Of a DNA stretch of 64,000 nt, positions 36,175 through 44,443 are shown in pieces (positions within the stretch are counted from its first letter, which is position 1; the number at the start of each line of letters is the position of its first letter). The notes beneath the pieces were generated by a model. That model ran no database searches. It was not told the origin of the DNA and saw only the letters and a program-made list of their open reading frames with translations. Source of the stretch: Arthrobacter sp. PGP41 (GTDB lineage: Bacteria; Actinomycetota; Actinomycetes; Actinomycetales; Micrococcaceae). The position numbers and the translations under genes are program-made. The stretch is taken from NCBI RefSeq assembly GCF_002953935.1, contig NZ_CP026514.1:2914001-2978000 (forward strand), written 5' to 3'.

Positions 36175-37878
36175 GTGAGTGAATTGCATACCCACCAGCT
36201 TTTGACGGACGACTCCGGCACCGAAACGCTTGAGCCCGAAGAAACCATCATCTCCGACGAGAAGCCGCACGAGATTGAGGAGAAGTCCTTTGCGGACTTC
36301 AACGTCCGCGCCGACATCGTGGAGTCCCTGGCCGACGCCGGCATCACCCACCCCTTCCCCATCCAGGCCATGACCCTGCCGGTGGCACTCTCCGGACACG
36401 ACATCATCGGCCAGGCCAAGACCGGCACCGGCAAGACCCTGGGTTTCGGTATCCCGGCCCTCCAGCGGGTTGTAGGCCGGGACGACGCCGGCTACGAAAA
36501 GCTTGCCGTCCCAGGCGCACCGCAGGCATTGGTCATTGTTCCCACCCGTGAACTGGCGGTTCAGGTCGCCAACGACCTGCAGACTGCATCCCGCAAGCGG
36601 AATGCACGCATCGCCACCATCTACGGCGGCCGCGCCTACGAGCCGCAGGTGGAGGCGCTGAAGAACGGTGTGGAAGTTGTGGTGGGAACCCCCGGGCGCC
36701 TCATCGACCTCTACAAGCAGAAGCACCTGAGCCTGAAAAACGTAAAGATCGTCATCCTGGACGAGGCTGACGAAATGCTTGACCTCGGCTTCCTGCCCGA
36801 CGTCGAAACCCTGATCGCAGCAACACCGGCCGTCCGCCAGACCCTGCTGTTCTCCGCTACCATGCCGGGCCCGGTCATCGCCATGGCCCGGCGCTACATG
36901 ACCCAGCCCACCCACATCCGTGCGGCGGATCCGGATGATGAAGGCCTCACCAAGCGCGATATCCGCCAGCTCATCTACCGTGCGCACAGCATGGACAAGA
37001 TCGAGGTCGTCTCCCGCATCCTGCAGGCCCGGGGCCGCGGCCGGACCATCATCTTCACCAAGACCAAACGCACTGCCGCCAAGGTTTCCGAGGAACTCGT
37101 GGACCGGGGCTTCGCGGCCGCCGCCATCCACGGCGACCTCGGCCAGGGTGCCCGCGAGCAGGCCCTCCGGGCCTTCCGCAACAACAAGGTGGACGTCCTG
37201 GTGGCAACCGACGTCGCCGCGCGCGGCATCGACGTCGACGACGTCACACACGTCATCAACTACCAGTGCGTGGAAGACGAGAAAATCTACCTGCACCGCG
37301 TGGGCCGCACCGGCCGCGCCGGCAACAAGGGCACCGCCGTCACCTTCGTGGACTGGGACGACATGCCCCGCTGGGGACTGATCAACAAGGCCCTGGGCCT
37401 GAGCGTGCCGGAGCCCGTGGAGACCTATTCGTCGTCCCCGCACCTCTTTGAAGACCTGGACATTCCCGAAGGCACCAAGGGACGGCTCCCGCGCGACAAG
37501 CGCACCCTGGCCGGAGTTGACGCCGAAGTCCTGGAAGACCTGGGCGAAACGGGCAAGAAGAACGCCCGCGGGGGCCGCGACGCAGGCCGTGACGCCGGCC
37601 GCTCCGGCGGCCGTGACAGCCGCGACCGGGACAACCGGGAACGCGGCGGCAGGCGCGAAGGCGGGCGCAGCGGCGACTCCGCTGCCCGCACAGGCGAGCG
37701 CCGCCGTCGTACGTCCGAGCCTGCCGCAGCTCCCGTTGCTGCCGGTGATGGCAACGCCGCTGCAGGCGAAGCAGAGCAGCCCTCCCGCACCCGCCGCCCC
37801 CGCACGCGCACCCGGCGCCGCAACGGCGAGGTAGTGGGCGGCGACAAGGCCACGCAGCCCGGCAGCAGCGAGGCCTAA
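36175..37878 (+). CDS. DEAD-box ATP-dependent RNA helicase
   Basis: 567 residues. Q-motif (FADFNVRADIVESLADAGI...PFPIQ), motif I AKTGTGKT, Ia PTRELAVQ, II LDEADEMLDLGF, III SAT, IV TIIFTKTK, V ATDVAARGIDVDDVTHVINY and VI HRVGRTGRAG are complete. The C-terminal ~150 residues are Arg/Gly/Asp-rich (GRDAGRDAGRSGGRDSRDRD), an RNA-binding tail as in DeaD/CsdA/RhlE-type proteins. GTG start with AAGGAAAC upstream. The adenine methyltransferase gene follows after 8 bp, so they are likely cotranscribed. Confidence 0.94.
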   Translation: MSELHTHQLLTDDSGTETLEPEETIISDEKPHEIEEKSFADFNVRADIVESLADAGITHPFPIQAMTLPVALSGHDIIGQAKTGTGKTLGFGIPALQRVVGRDDAGYEKLAVPGAPQALVIVPTRELAVQVANDLQTASRKRNARIATIYGGRAYEPQVEALKNGVEVVVGTPGRLIDLYKQKHLSLKNVKIVILDEADEMLDLGFLPDVETLIAATPAVRQTLLFSATMPGPVIAMARRYMTQPTHIRAADPDDEGLTKRDIRQLIYRAHSMDKIEVVSRILQARGRGRTIIFTKTKRTAAKVSEELVDRGFAAAAIHGDLGQGAREQALRAFRNNKVDVLVATDVAARGIDVDDVTHVINYQCVEDEKIYLHRVGRTGRAGNKGTAVTFVDWDDMPRWGLINKALGLSVPEPVETYSSSPHLFEDLDIPEGTKGRLPRDKRTLAGVDAEVLEDLGETGKKNARGGRDAGRDAGRSGGRDSRDRDNRERGGRREGGRSGDSAARTGERRRRTSEPAAAPVAAGDGNAAAGEAEQPSRTRRPRTRTRRRNGEVVGGDKATQPGSSEA

Positions 37879-37886
37879 AACCCTCC

Positions 37887-38759
37887 ATGACTGACACTGT
37901 CTGGGCGCCGGACGGCAGCAGCCTGGTGGTCCACGCAGACAACGCGGACTTCCTTCCCTCGCTGCCGGACGGCGCCTTCACGCTGATATATGTGGATCCG
38001 CCGTTCAACACCGGCAGGGCCCAACGGCGCCAGCAGACCACCATGGTGGCCAATGCGGACGGCGCCGGCGACCGCGTCGGATTCAAGGGGCGCTCCTACG
38101 ACACCATCAAGGGAGCGCTCCACCGGTATGACGATGCGTTCAGCGACTACTGGTCCTTCCTGGAGCCCCGGCTCGTGGAAGCGTGGCGCCTGCTGGCGGA
38201 GGACGGCACCCTGTACCTGCACCTCGATTACCGCGAGGTGCATTACGCCAAGGTGATGCTGGATGCGATCTTCGGCCGGGAGTGCTTCCTGAACGAGATC
38301 ATCTGGGCGTACGACTATGGGGCCCGCGCCAAGAACCGCTGGCCCACCAAGCACGACAACATCCTGGTGTATGTCAAGAACCCGGCGAAGTACCACTTCG
38401 ACAGCGCCGAGGTGGACCGCGAGCCGTACATGGCACCGGGCCTTGTGACGCCCGCCAAGCGCGAGCTGGGGAAACTGCCCACGGACGTCTGGTGGCACAC
38501 CATCGTCTCCCCCACCGGCAGGGAGAAAACCGGATACCCGACGCAAAAGCCCGAGGGCCTGGTCCGCCGGGTGGTTGCTGCCTCAAGCCGTCCCGGCGAC
38601 TGGTGCCTGGACTTCTTTGCCGGCTCCGGGACCCTGGGTGCAGTGGCGGCCAAGATGGACCGGAAGTTTGTGTGCGTGGACCAGAACCAGCCGGCGATCG
38701 ACATCATGGCCAAGCGCCTGGGTGCCCATGCGGAGCTCGCCGCGTTCCCGCCCAACTAG
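37887..38759 (+). CDS. Orphan site-specific DNA adenine methyltransferase (DPPF type, beta class)
   Basis: 290 residues. Motif IV (IYVDPPFNTG) precedes the SAM-binding motif I (LDFFAGSGTLGAVAAKM), the order of beta-class N6-adenine methyltransferases; GYPTQKPEGLVRRVV is the usual motif X region. The target-recognition segment is short. No restriction endonuclease or specificity gene lies nearby, so it is a solitary methyltransferase. It is 8 bp behind the RNA-helicase gene and ends before a strong hairpin. Target sequence unknown; an RNA or other target cannot be excluded. Confidence 0.87.
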   Translation: MTDTVWAPDGSSLVVHADNADFLPSLPDGAFTLIYVDPPFNTGRAQRRQQTTMVANADGAGDRVGFKGRSYDTIKGALHRYDDAFSDYWSFLEPRLVEAWRLLAEDGTLYLHLDYREVHYAKVMLDAIFGRECFLNEIIWAYDYGARAKNRWPTKHDNILVYVKNPAKYHFDSAEVDREPYMAPGLVTPAKRELGKLPTDVWWHTIVSPTGREKTGYPTQKPEGLVRRVVAASSRPGDWCLDFFAGSGTLGAVAAKMDRKFVCVDQNQPAIDIMAKRLGAHAELAAFPPN

Positions 38760-38762
38760 GTA

Positions 38763-38804
38763 GCGCTAAGTGTCGTTTTGACCCCTCAAAACGACACTTG
38801 GCGC
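38763..38804. terminator. 17-bp stem hairpin between convergent genes
   Basis: Left arm 38763-38779, right arm 38788-38804, 16 of 17 pairs perfect, loop of 8. T-rich on both strands at the stem tip. Serves as a terminator for the methyltransferase and PHP genes; it shares the TAAGTG motif with the repeat array at 27757-27950. Confidence 0.7.
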
Positions 38805-38841
38805 GACTTACTTCACCTCAGCGCGGGCCCTCGCACCAGGG

Positions 38842-39696
38842 TTACTCCCCCGCGCGCACCACCCTGGTACCCGTCCCCAGTTCCTCAATCCGGGCGAGGA
38901 CGTCCGGTGAGGTGAGGTTCTCCCCCAGCACGTTGGGCTTGCCGGTGCCGTGGTAGTCCGACGAGCCGGTAATGAGAAGGTCATGCTTGGCCGCGAGCCG
39001 CCGCAGGAAGCCGCGCCCCTCCTCCGGATTGTCCCGATGGTCGATCTCCAGGCCCGCCAGGCCGGCGTCGATCATCTCCTGGTAGACGCGCTCCCCCACG
39101 ATGCGTCCCCGGGAGGACGCCACGGGGTGGGCGAAGACGGGCACTCCGCCGGCAGCGCGGACCAGTTCGACGGCGATGGCAGGCGCGGGTGCGTAGTGCT
39201 GGATGAAGTAGCGCGACCGTGAGGTGAGAATGGAGGCAAACGCCTCCGAACGGTCCTCCACGACGCCCGCAGCCACGAGGGCGTCTGCGATGTGGGGCCG
39301 GCCGAGGGTAGCGCCCGGGGCCACATGATGGATGACGTCATCCCAGGTGAGGGGGTAGTCCTCGGCAAGGAGGGTGACCATCCGCTCGGCTCGGGTGTGC
39401 CGGGCGTCCTTGGCCTTGGTGATTTCCTCAAGGAGCCCCGGATGCTTCGGATCGTGGAGGTAGCTCAGGAGGTGCACGCTGATGCCCTCCTCCGTCCGGC
39501 AGGAAACCTCCATCCCCGGTACCAGGGCAACACCGTGCTCAACAACTGCCAGGGAGGCTTCGTCCCAGCCGGCAGTGGAGTCATGGTCCGTCAGCGCTAT
39601 CACGTCCAGGCCGGCGCGGGCAGCGGACGCCATGACGTCTGCCGGATTCTCGGTACCGTCGGAAACATTGGAGTGGGCATGCAGGTCGATCCTCAC
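38842..39696 (-). CDS. PHP-domain phosphoesterase / nuclease (RNase AM, YciV/TrpH-like)
   Basis: 284 residues. MRIDLHAHSNVSDG and LTDHDSTAGWDEA supply the metal-binding His/Asp cluster of PHP domains, with VFAHPVASSRGR and SSDYHGTGKPN as later metal-binding stretches. Family members remove 3'-phospho-AMP residues or trim RNA 5' ends; the substrate here is not known. GTG start with a TAGTCT box 6 nt upstream. Confidence 0.87.
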   Translation of the reverse strand: MRIDLHAHSNVSDGTENPADVMASAARAGLDVIALTDHDSTAGWDEASLAVVEHGVALVPGMEVSCRTEEGISVHLLSYLHDPKHPGLLEEITKAKDARHTRAERMVTLLAEDYPLTWDDVIHHVAPGATLGRPHIADALVAAGVVEDRSEAFASILTSRSRYFIQHYAPAPAIAVELVRAAGGVPVFAHPVASSRGRIVGERVYQEMIDAGLAGLEIDHRDNPEEGRGFLRRLAAKHDLLITGSSDYHGTGKPNVLGENLTSPDVLARIEELGTGTRVVRAGE

Positions 39697-39702
39697 CTGT
39701 CC

Positions 39703-39708
39703 AGACTA
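39703..39708 (-). promoter_or_regulatory. -10 box TAGTCT of the PHP gene
   Basis: TAGTCT, 6 nt, GTG 39696. Predicted leaderless. Confidence 0.5.
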
Positions 39709-39836
39709 GTTGACCTTGAGTTCACCCCGCGTATGCCCGGCCGCAACCCATGTCGGCGGACACACCTCCTGGGGAACCGGCCCAGCCGGTGCTCCGCCTG
39801 TTCGCGCAGCCGCGGAGCTGGTGAGACGATGGTCCC

Positions 39837-41423
39837 GTGAACGATGCCGAAAACACCCCGAACTCTGCTTCCCAGCCCTTGGACGAGCGCGTCAACAACC
39901 GCTCCCAGCGGCCCAGTTCCGACGCCTTCAAGGCCTTTATGGCCAGCAACTGGGCACCCTCCCACCAGGAACTCCCCGAGCGCGACGCCGTGGCCGGCTA
40001 CGCCGCGGCCCGGCGCAAGGCCATCTCCAGCCAGTTCAAAGGTGAACGCCTGGTCATCCCCGCTGGCCCGCTGAAGGTCCGCTCCAACGACTGCGATTAC
40101 CGTTTCCGCCCCCACTCCGGTTTTGCCCACCTCACCGGGCTGGGCCTGGACCACGAGCCTGACGCGGTGTTGATCCTGGAGCCGGCGGAGGAAGGAAAGG
40201 GCGACGACGGCGGCAACCACCGTGCCACACTGTACTTCCGGCCCTTGGCGGGGAGGGACACAGAGCAGTTCTATGCAGACTCCCGTTCGGGTGAATTCTG
40301 GATCGGCGCCCGCCCCACACTGGCTGAGTTCGAAGCACGCCTGGGCCTCGCGACGGCCCACATCGACCAGCTCGAGACGGCAATCACCAAGGATGTGGGC
40401 GCCCCGGAGATCGGCGGCGTTTCCATCCGCCTGGTCCGGAAAGTGGACGAGAACATCGATGCACTGGTGGACACCGCCCGCTACAACACGGCAAAGGACC
40501 CGGAGAACCTGGACCTCGAGGTCCTCGATGCCCTCGACGAGAAGCTGAGCGAAGCCCTCTCCGAACTGCGCCTGCTCAAGGACAGCTGGGAGATCGAGCA
40601 GATGAAACTCGCCGTGGCCGCCACCGTTGAAGGTTTCGAGGTAGTGGTCAAGGTCCTTCCCCGCGCCCTCACTCATGCCCGCGGTGAGCGGGTGGTGGAA
40701 GGCGCGTTCTTTGCCCGTGCGCGCGAAGTCGGGAACGAACTCGGATACGACACGATCGCCGCTTCAGGCAACAACGCAACCGTGCTGCACTGGACGCGCA
40801 ACACCGGGAAGATCCACGCCGGCGAGCTCCTGCTGCTGGACGCCGGAGTGGAAGCGGATTCCCTGTACACGGCAGACATCACGCGGACCCTTCCCGCCAG
40901 TGGCGTGTTCAGCGACATCCAGCGCAAGGTCTACGAAGCAGTGCTGGATGCTGCCGACGCCGGTTTTGCCGCCGCGCAGCCCGGCGTCAAGTTCCGCGAC
41001 ATCCACACAGCGGCAACGACGGTATTGGCTGAACGGCTTGCCGAGTGGGGCCTCCTGCCCGTCACGGTAAAGGAAGCCATCAGCCCCGAGGGCCAGCAGC
41101 ACCGCCGGTGGATGCCGCACGGCACCAGCCACCACCTGGGGCTCGATGTCCACGACTGTGCCCAGGCCAAGCGTGAACTCTACCTTGACGGCATCCTCAC
41201 AGAAGGCATGGTGTTCACCATCGAACCCGGCCTGTACTTCAAGAACGAGGACCTGGCCATTCCGGAGGAATACCGCGGGATCGGTGTCCGGATCGAAGAC
41301 GACATCCTCATGACGGCCAACGGGCCGGTCAACCTGAGCGCCGCCCTGCCGCGCAAGGCCGGGGACGTGGAGGACTGGATGGCCGGGATCTACCGTGAAG
41401 CCGACGGAACCAAAGAGTCCTAG
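39837..41423 (+). CDS. M24-family Xaa-Pro aminopeptidase
   Basis: 528 residues, aminopeptidase P type that removes N-terminal residues before proline. An N-terminal creatinase-like domain (YRFRPHSGFAHLTGLGLDHE) precedes the pita-bread catalytic domain. Metal ligands are visible in LLLDAGVEADSLYTADITRT (two Asp), MPHGTSHHLGLDVHD (His), FTIEPGLYF (Glu) and GVRIEDDIL (Glu). GTG start with no Shine-Dalgarno; a weak GACGAT box lies 6 nt upstream. Ends before a strong bidirectional terminator. Confidence 0.93.
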   Translation: MNDAENTPNSASQPLDERVNNRSQRPSSDAFKAFMASNWAPSHQELPERDAVAGYAAARRKAISSQFKGERLVIPAGPLKVRSNDCDYRFRPHSGFAHLTGLGLDHEPDAVLILEPAEEGKGDDGGNHRATLYFRPLAGRDTEQFYADSRSGEFWIGARPTLAEFEARLGLATAHIDQLETAITKDVGAPEIGGVSIRLVRKVDENIDALVDTARYNTAKDPENLDLEVLDALDEKLSEALSELRLLKDSWEIEQMKLAVAATVEGFEVVVKVLPRALTHARGERVVEGAFFARAREVGNELGYDTIAASGNNATVLHWTRNTGKIHAGELLLLDAGVEADSLYTADITRTLPASGVFSDIQRKVYEAVLDAADAGFAAAQPGVKFRDIHTAATTVLAERLAEWGLLPVTVKEAISPEGQQHRRWMPHGTSHHLGLDVHDCAQAKRELYLDGILTEGMVFTIEPGLYFKNEDLAIPEEYRGIGVRIEDDILMTANGPVNLSAALPRKAGDVEDWMAGIYREADGTKES

Positions 41424-41433
41424 CCGGAGAAGA

Positions 41434-41476
41434 AAAAGCGGGGCTACCGGAAGAATTTTCCGGTAGCCCCGCTTTT
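41434..41476. terminator. Bidirectional intrinsic terminator
   Basis: 17-bp stem (41434-41450 with 41460-41476) flanked by A-run and T-run. Separates the convergent M24 peptidase gene and the stress-type membrane protein gene. Confidence 0.92.
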
Positions 41477-41494
41477 GCCTTTGGCCGGTGTGCG

Positions 41495-42400
41495 CTACTG
41501 GCGCGTCTCGCCCGGGTGCTGCTGCTTGTCTGCGTCCAGCTGCCCGTCGGCGGGTTGCCCGTGGTCCGCGTGCTCTTCATTTTGGGGTTGGGCGGGGCCT
41601 GCAGCAGGACCCTGCGGCAGCCGGACACCATACTGGGGCCGGCCGTCCGGCAGGTCCGGGTAGCGCACAGCCCGTGCCGGGGCCGGCTGCTCCTGGACGG
41701 CGGCGTCCTGGCGCGGCCCGGCACCGGCGTGGTCACCGGGCTGCTCCTGCACGGATGAACCGGCGGACGACTGGCCGTAGGGGTCACTCCATCCTGAGGG
41801 ACGGGCCGGAGCCTGGCCCGGCTGCGGGGGCTGGTACGGCTGGCCCTGGTAGTCACGCTGGGTATACGGCCCCCCGCCGGCAGCCGCGTCCGAGCGCGTC
41901 ATCGGCAGCTGCTGAAGGAGCCGGCGCGCCTCGTGTGCGGCTTCCGGCGACACCACGACGTCGTAGCTGGTGGCCACCACCTGGCTGGTGGAGGTGAAGT
42001 CGCGCTTGCCCCGCTGCATCGCGTAGGTGACGATGCCGAAGAGCATAAAGAACGCTGCGCCCATCAGCACCGACGCGAGGATGGAAAAGTACCCCGGTGA
42101 CGGTGCGAAGAAGGAGAGCATGACGCCAACGAACAGGCCGAACCACATGCCGCTCAGCGCTCCGGACAGGGCGACCCGGGGATAGCTCAGGCGCCCCGTG
42201 ACCCGCTCCACCATCTTCAGCTCGTTGCCCACGATGGACACCATGTGCACCGGGAACTGCTGGTCCGCGAGGTAATCCACGGCCTTCTGGGCATCCAGGT
42301 AGGAGGTGTAGGAACCCACGGTGTCGCCGGCGGGGACGGCCCGGGCCTCGTCCATTCCGCCGGGCCCGCCGGCCTTGGGAGCACCAAATATGTTTGCCAT
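41495..42400 (-). CDS. Membrane protein with general-stress-protein-17M-like domain
   Basis: 301 residues from ATG 42400; an AAGAAT hexamer sits 6 nt upstream. The N-terminal part (VGSYTSYLDAQKAVDYLADQ...VHMVSIVGNELKMVERVTGR) resembles the GSP17M domain of stress proteins. Two hydrophobic segments follow (about 83-105 and 110-130), then a C-terminal ~130-residue Gln/Pro/Gly-rich tail, probably disordered and cytoplasmic. Function unknown. Divergent from the MgtE-domain operon. Confidence 0.8.
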   Translation of the reverse strand: MANIFGAPKAGGPGGMDEARAVPAGDTVGSYTSYLDAQKAVDYLADQQFPVHMVSIVGNELKMVERVTGRLSYPRVALSGALSGMWFGLFVGVMLSFFAPSPGYFSILASVLMGAAFFMLFGIVTYAMQRGKRDFTSTSQVVATSYDVVVSPEAAHEARRLLQQLPMTRSDAAAGGGPYTQRDYQGQPYQPPQPGQAPARPSGWSDPYGQSSAGSSVQEQPGDHAGAGPRQDAAVQEQPAPARAVRYPDLPDGRPQYGVRLPQGPAAGPAQPQNEEHADHGQPADGQLDADKQQHPGETRQ

Positions 42401-42465
42401 ACCCCCATTCTTGCCCATGAGCATGTGTGCCGCCTGTAAATTCAGCTAAAAGAGAGCAGACTCGG

Positions 42466-42471
42466 TAGCCT
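42466..42471 (+). promoter_or_regulatory. -10 box TAGCCT of the mgtE-domain operon
   Basis: TAGCCT, 6 nt, GTG 42478. Predicted leaderless; TAGGAG is too close to the GTG to serve as a ribosome site. Confidence 0.5.
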
Positions 42472-42477
42472 GTAGGA

Positions 42478-43761
42478 GTGAGCACAACTCCTACCCGCGT
42501 CTTCGTGGCGCGCCTTCTGGGCCTCGACGTCTTCGACCCGCTGGGCGACCGGCTGGGCCGGCTGCGCGATGTTGTTGTGCTGTCCCGTGGAACCCAGGGC
42601 GCCCCGCACGTGGTGGGCATCGTCGTCGAAGTTCCCGGTAAGAAGCGCGTGTTCGTGCCCATGACCCGGATCACCTCCATCGACCAGACGCAGATCATCT
42701 GCACCGGGCTGGTCAACCTCCGCCGCTTTGAGCAGCGCGGCGCCGAAACCCTGGTGGTGGCCGAAATGTTCGACCGCCGCGTCACGCTCCGGGACGGAAG
42801 CGGCGATGCCACAATCGAGGACATTGCCATGGACCAGACCCGTTCCGGGGACTGGTTCGTCAGCAAGCTCTTTGTCCGGCGCGGCCACTCCCTTTCCCCC
42901 TTGAGCCGGCTTCGCCGCAATGAAACGCTGATCATCGACTGGGCTGACGCCCTCCAGGGCGCGCGCACCGAGCCGCAGGCCGCCACCCAGTTCGTGGCCA
43001 ACCATGAAGACCTCAAGCCCGCGGACTTCGCGGAGGCCCTGCAGGAAATGAGCGATAAACGCCGTTTCGAAGTGGCGAGCGAACTGCAGGATGAGCGCCT
43101 CGCGGACGTCCTGCAGGAGCTCCCGGAGGACGACCAGGTGGAGATCCTGTCTGCCCTGGACGTCCAGCGCGCCGCGGATGTCCTGGAGGAGATGGATCCG
43201 GATGACGCCGCCGACCTCCTCGGCGAGCTCCCTTCCGCCCAGGCCGAAGAGCTGCTCCAGCTGATGGAGCCCGAAGGCGCAGAGGACGTCCGGCGCCTGC
43301 TGGAGTATGACGAGGACACCGCCGGCGGCCTCATGACCCCGGTGCCTGTCATCCTGCCGCCCGAAGCCACAGTGGCCGAGGCGCTGGCGCATGTCCGGCG
43401 CGAGGAACTCTCCCCCGCGCTGGCCTCCTCCATCTTCATTGCCAGGCCCCCGCTGGAGACGCCCACGGGCCGTTTCCTGGGCGTGGTCCACATCCAGCAG
43501 CTGCTCAGGTTCCCGCCGTTCGAACCGCTCGGCAACCTGGTGGACAAGAACCTTGAGCCGCTGTCGGACCAGGCGCACATCAGCGAAGTCGCCAGGACCC
43601 TGGCTACCTACAACCTGAACTCCCTGCCCGTGGTCAATGACGCCGGCCGGCTCGTGGGGGCGGTGACTGTTGATGACGTTTTGGATCATCTGTTGCCGGA
43701 TGACTGGCGAGCCCATGACGGCGAAGCCCCGATAAGAAGGCTTGGTGGCCGTATTGGCTGA
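42478..43761 (+). CDS. Soluble MgtE-N / CBS domain protein with N-terminal PRC-barrel-like region
   Basis: 427 residues. Residues ~8-110 resemble a PRC-barrel (FDPLGDRLGRLRDVVVLSRG). The MgtE N-terminal superhelical repeats follow (VANHEDLKPADFAEALQEMS, LPEDDQVEILSALDVQRAAD, MDPDDAADLLGELP), then a CBS pair (TAGGLMTPVPVILPPEATVA ... NSLPVVNDAGRLVGAVTVDD). The MgtE transmembrane pore domain is missing, so it is not a transporter itself; it may sense Mg2+ or regulate the DUF1003 membrane partner, whose start codon lies inside its 3' end. Same gene pairing exists in mycobacteria (Rv1232c/Rv1231c, from memory). Confidence 0.88.
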   Translation: MSTTPTRVFVARLLGLDVFDPLGDRLGRLRDVVVLSRGTQGAPHVVGIVVEVPGKKRVFVPMTRITSIDQTQIICTGLVNLRRFEQRGAETLVVAEMFDRRVTLRDGSGDATIEDIAMDQTRSGDWFVSKLFVRRGHSLSPLSRLRRNETLIIDWADALQGARTEPQAATQFVANHEDLKPADFAEALQEMSDKRRFEVASELQDERLADVLQELPEDDQVEILSALDVQRAADVLEEMDPDDAADLLGELPSAQAEELLQLMEPEGAEDVRRLLEYDEDTAGGLMTPVPVILPPEATVAEALAHVRREELSPALASSIFIARPPLETPTGRFLGVVHIQQLLRFPPFEPLGNLVDKNLEPLSDQAHISEVARTLATYNLNSLPVVNDAGRLVGAVTVDDVLDHLLPDDWRAHDGEAPIRRLGGRIG

Positions 43762-44443
43762 CAGCAGCGCTCCCAAGAACCCCAACCAGCGGATGCCGGC
43801 CAAGGCCGCGGCGAAGGGCAGCCTGGACACGCCGCTCAGCGGCCGCCAGCGGATCCTGCCCAAGTTCTCCCCGGACCCCGATGCCTTCGGCCATGCCACG
43901 GAAGGCTTCGCCCGCTTCATGGGCACCCCGCAGTTCCTTGTCTACATGACCGTTTTCGTGGTCATCTGGCTGGCCTGGAATACGTGGGCTCCCCTTGCCT
44001 GGCAGTTCGATTCCCGCGACCTCGGTTTTACCCTGCTGACCCTGATGCTGTCCCTGCAGGCCTCCTACGCGGCACCGCTGCTGCTGCTGGCGCAGAACCG
44101 CCAGGACGACCGCGACCGCGTCTCGCTCCAGCAGGACCGCCAGCGGGCTGAACGCAACCTGTCAGACACCGAGTACCTGACCCGGGAGCTCGCGTCCCTG
44201 CGGATTGCGCTCCGTGAGGTTGCCACGCGCGACTACGTCCGTGCCGAGCTGCGCTCCCTGCTGGAAGACATGCTGGAAGCCCAGGAAGAGCTCCGGACCC
44301 ATGATCCTGCCGGGCAGGCGCAGCACGAATCCCCGCGCGACAAGATCAGGGAAAAGCTGAAGGAACAGCGTGACCGCCAGCGGAATCCCCGCACCCAACA
44401 GATTCCCCGGGTTAAGCCCGGCCACTCCGCCCAGGACCGTTAA
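43745..44443 (+). CDS. DUF1003 membrane protein
   Basis: About 232 residues. Two hydrophobic segments (VYMTVFVVIWLAWNTWAPL and FTLLTLMLSLQASYAAPLLL) followed by NRQDDRDRVSLQQDR and a long charged helix form the DUF1003 signature. Start is GTG 43745 or TTG 43742, both inside the mgtE-domain gene with GAAGG just upstream, so translation is coupled. The mrp ATG overlaps its stop by one base (TAATG). Confidence 0.85.
   Translation: MAVLADSSAPKNPNQRMPAKAAAKGSLDTPLSGRQRILPKFSPDPDAFGHATEGFARFMGTPQFLVYMTVFVVIWLAWNTWAPLAWQFDSRDLGFTLLTLMLSLQASYAAPLLLLAQNRQDDRDRVSLQQDRQRAERNLSDTEYLTRELASLRIALREVATRDYVRAELRSLLEDMLEAQEELRTHDPAGQAQHESPRDKIREKLKEQRDRQRNPRTQQIPRVKPGHSAQDR

Noticed and set aside
35809..37443. 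544-residue minus-strand open frame opposite the DEAD-box helicase
   Set aside because: No recognisable domain; the plus strand carries all helicase motifs in order. Antisense shadow.
37887..38759. Restriction-modification system
   Set aside because: No endonuclease or specificity subunit is encoded within the neighbouring genes; only the methyltransferase is present.
41853..43580. 575-residue minus-strand open frame across the mgtE-domain gene
   Set aside because: Arg/Ser-rich, spans a divergent promoter region and opposes a well-supported gene; shadow.
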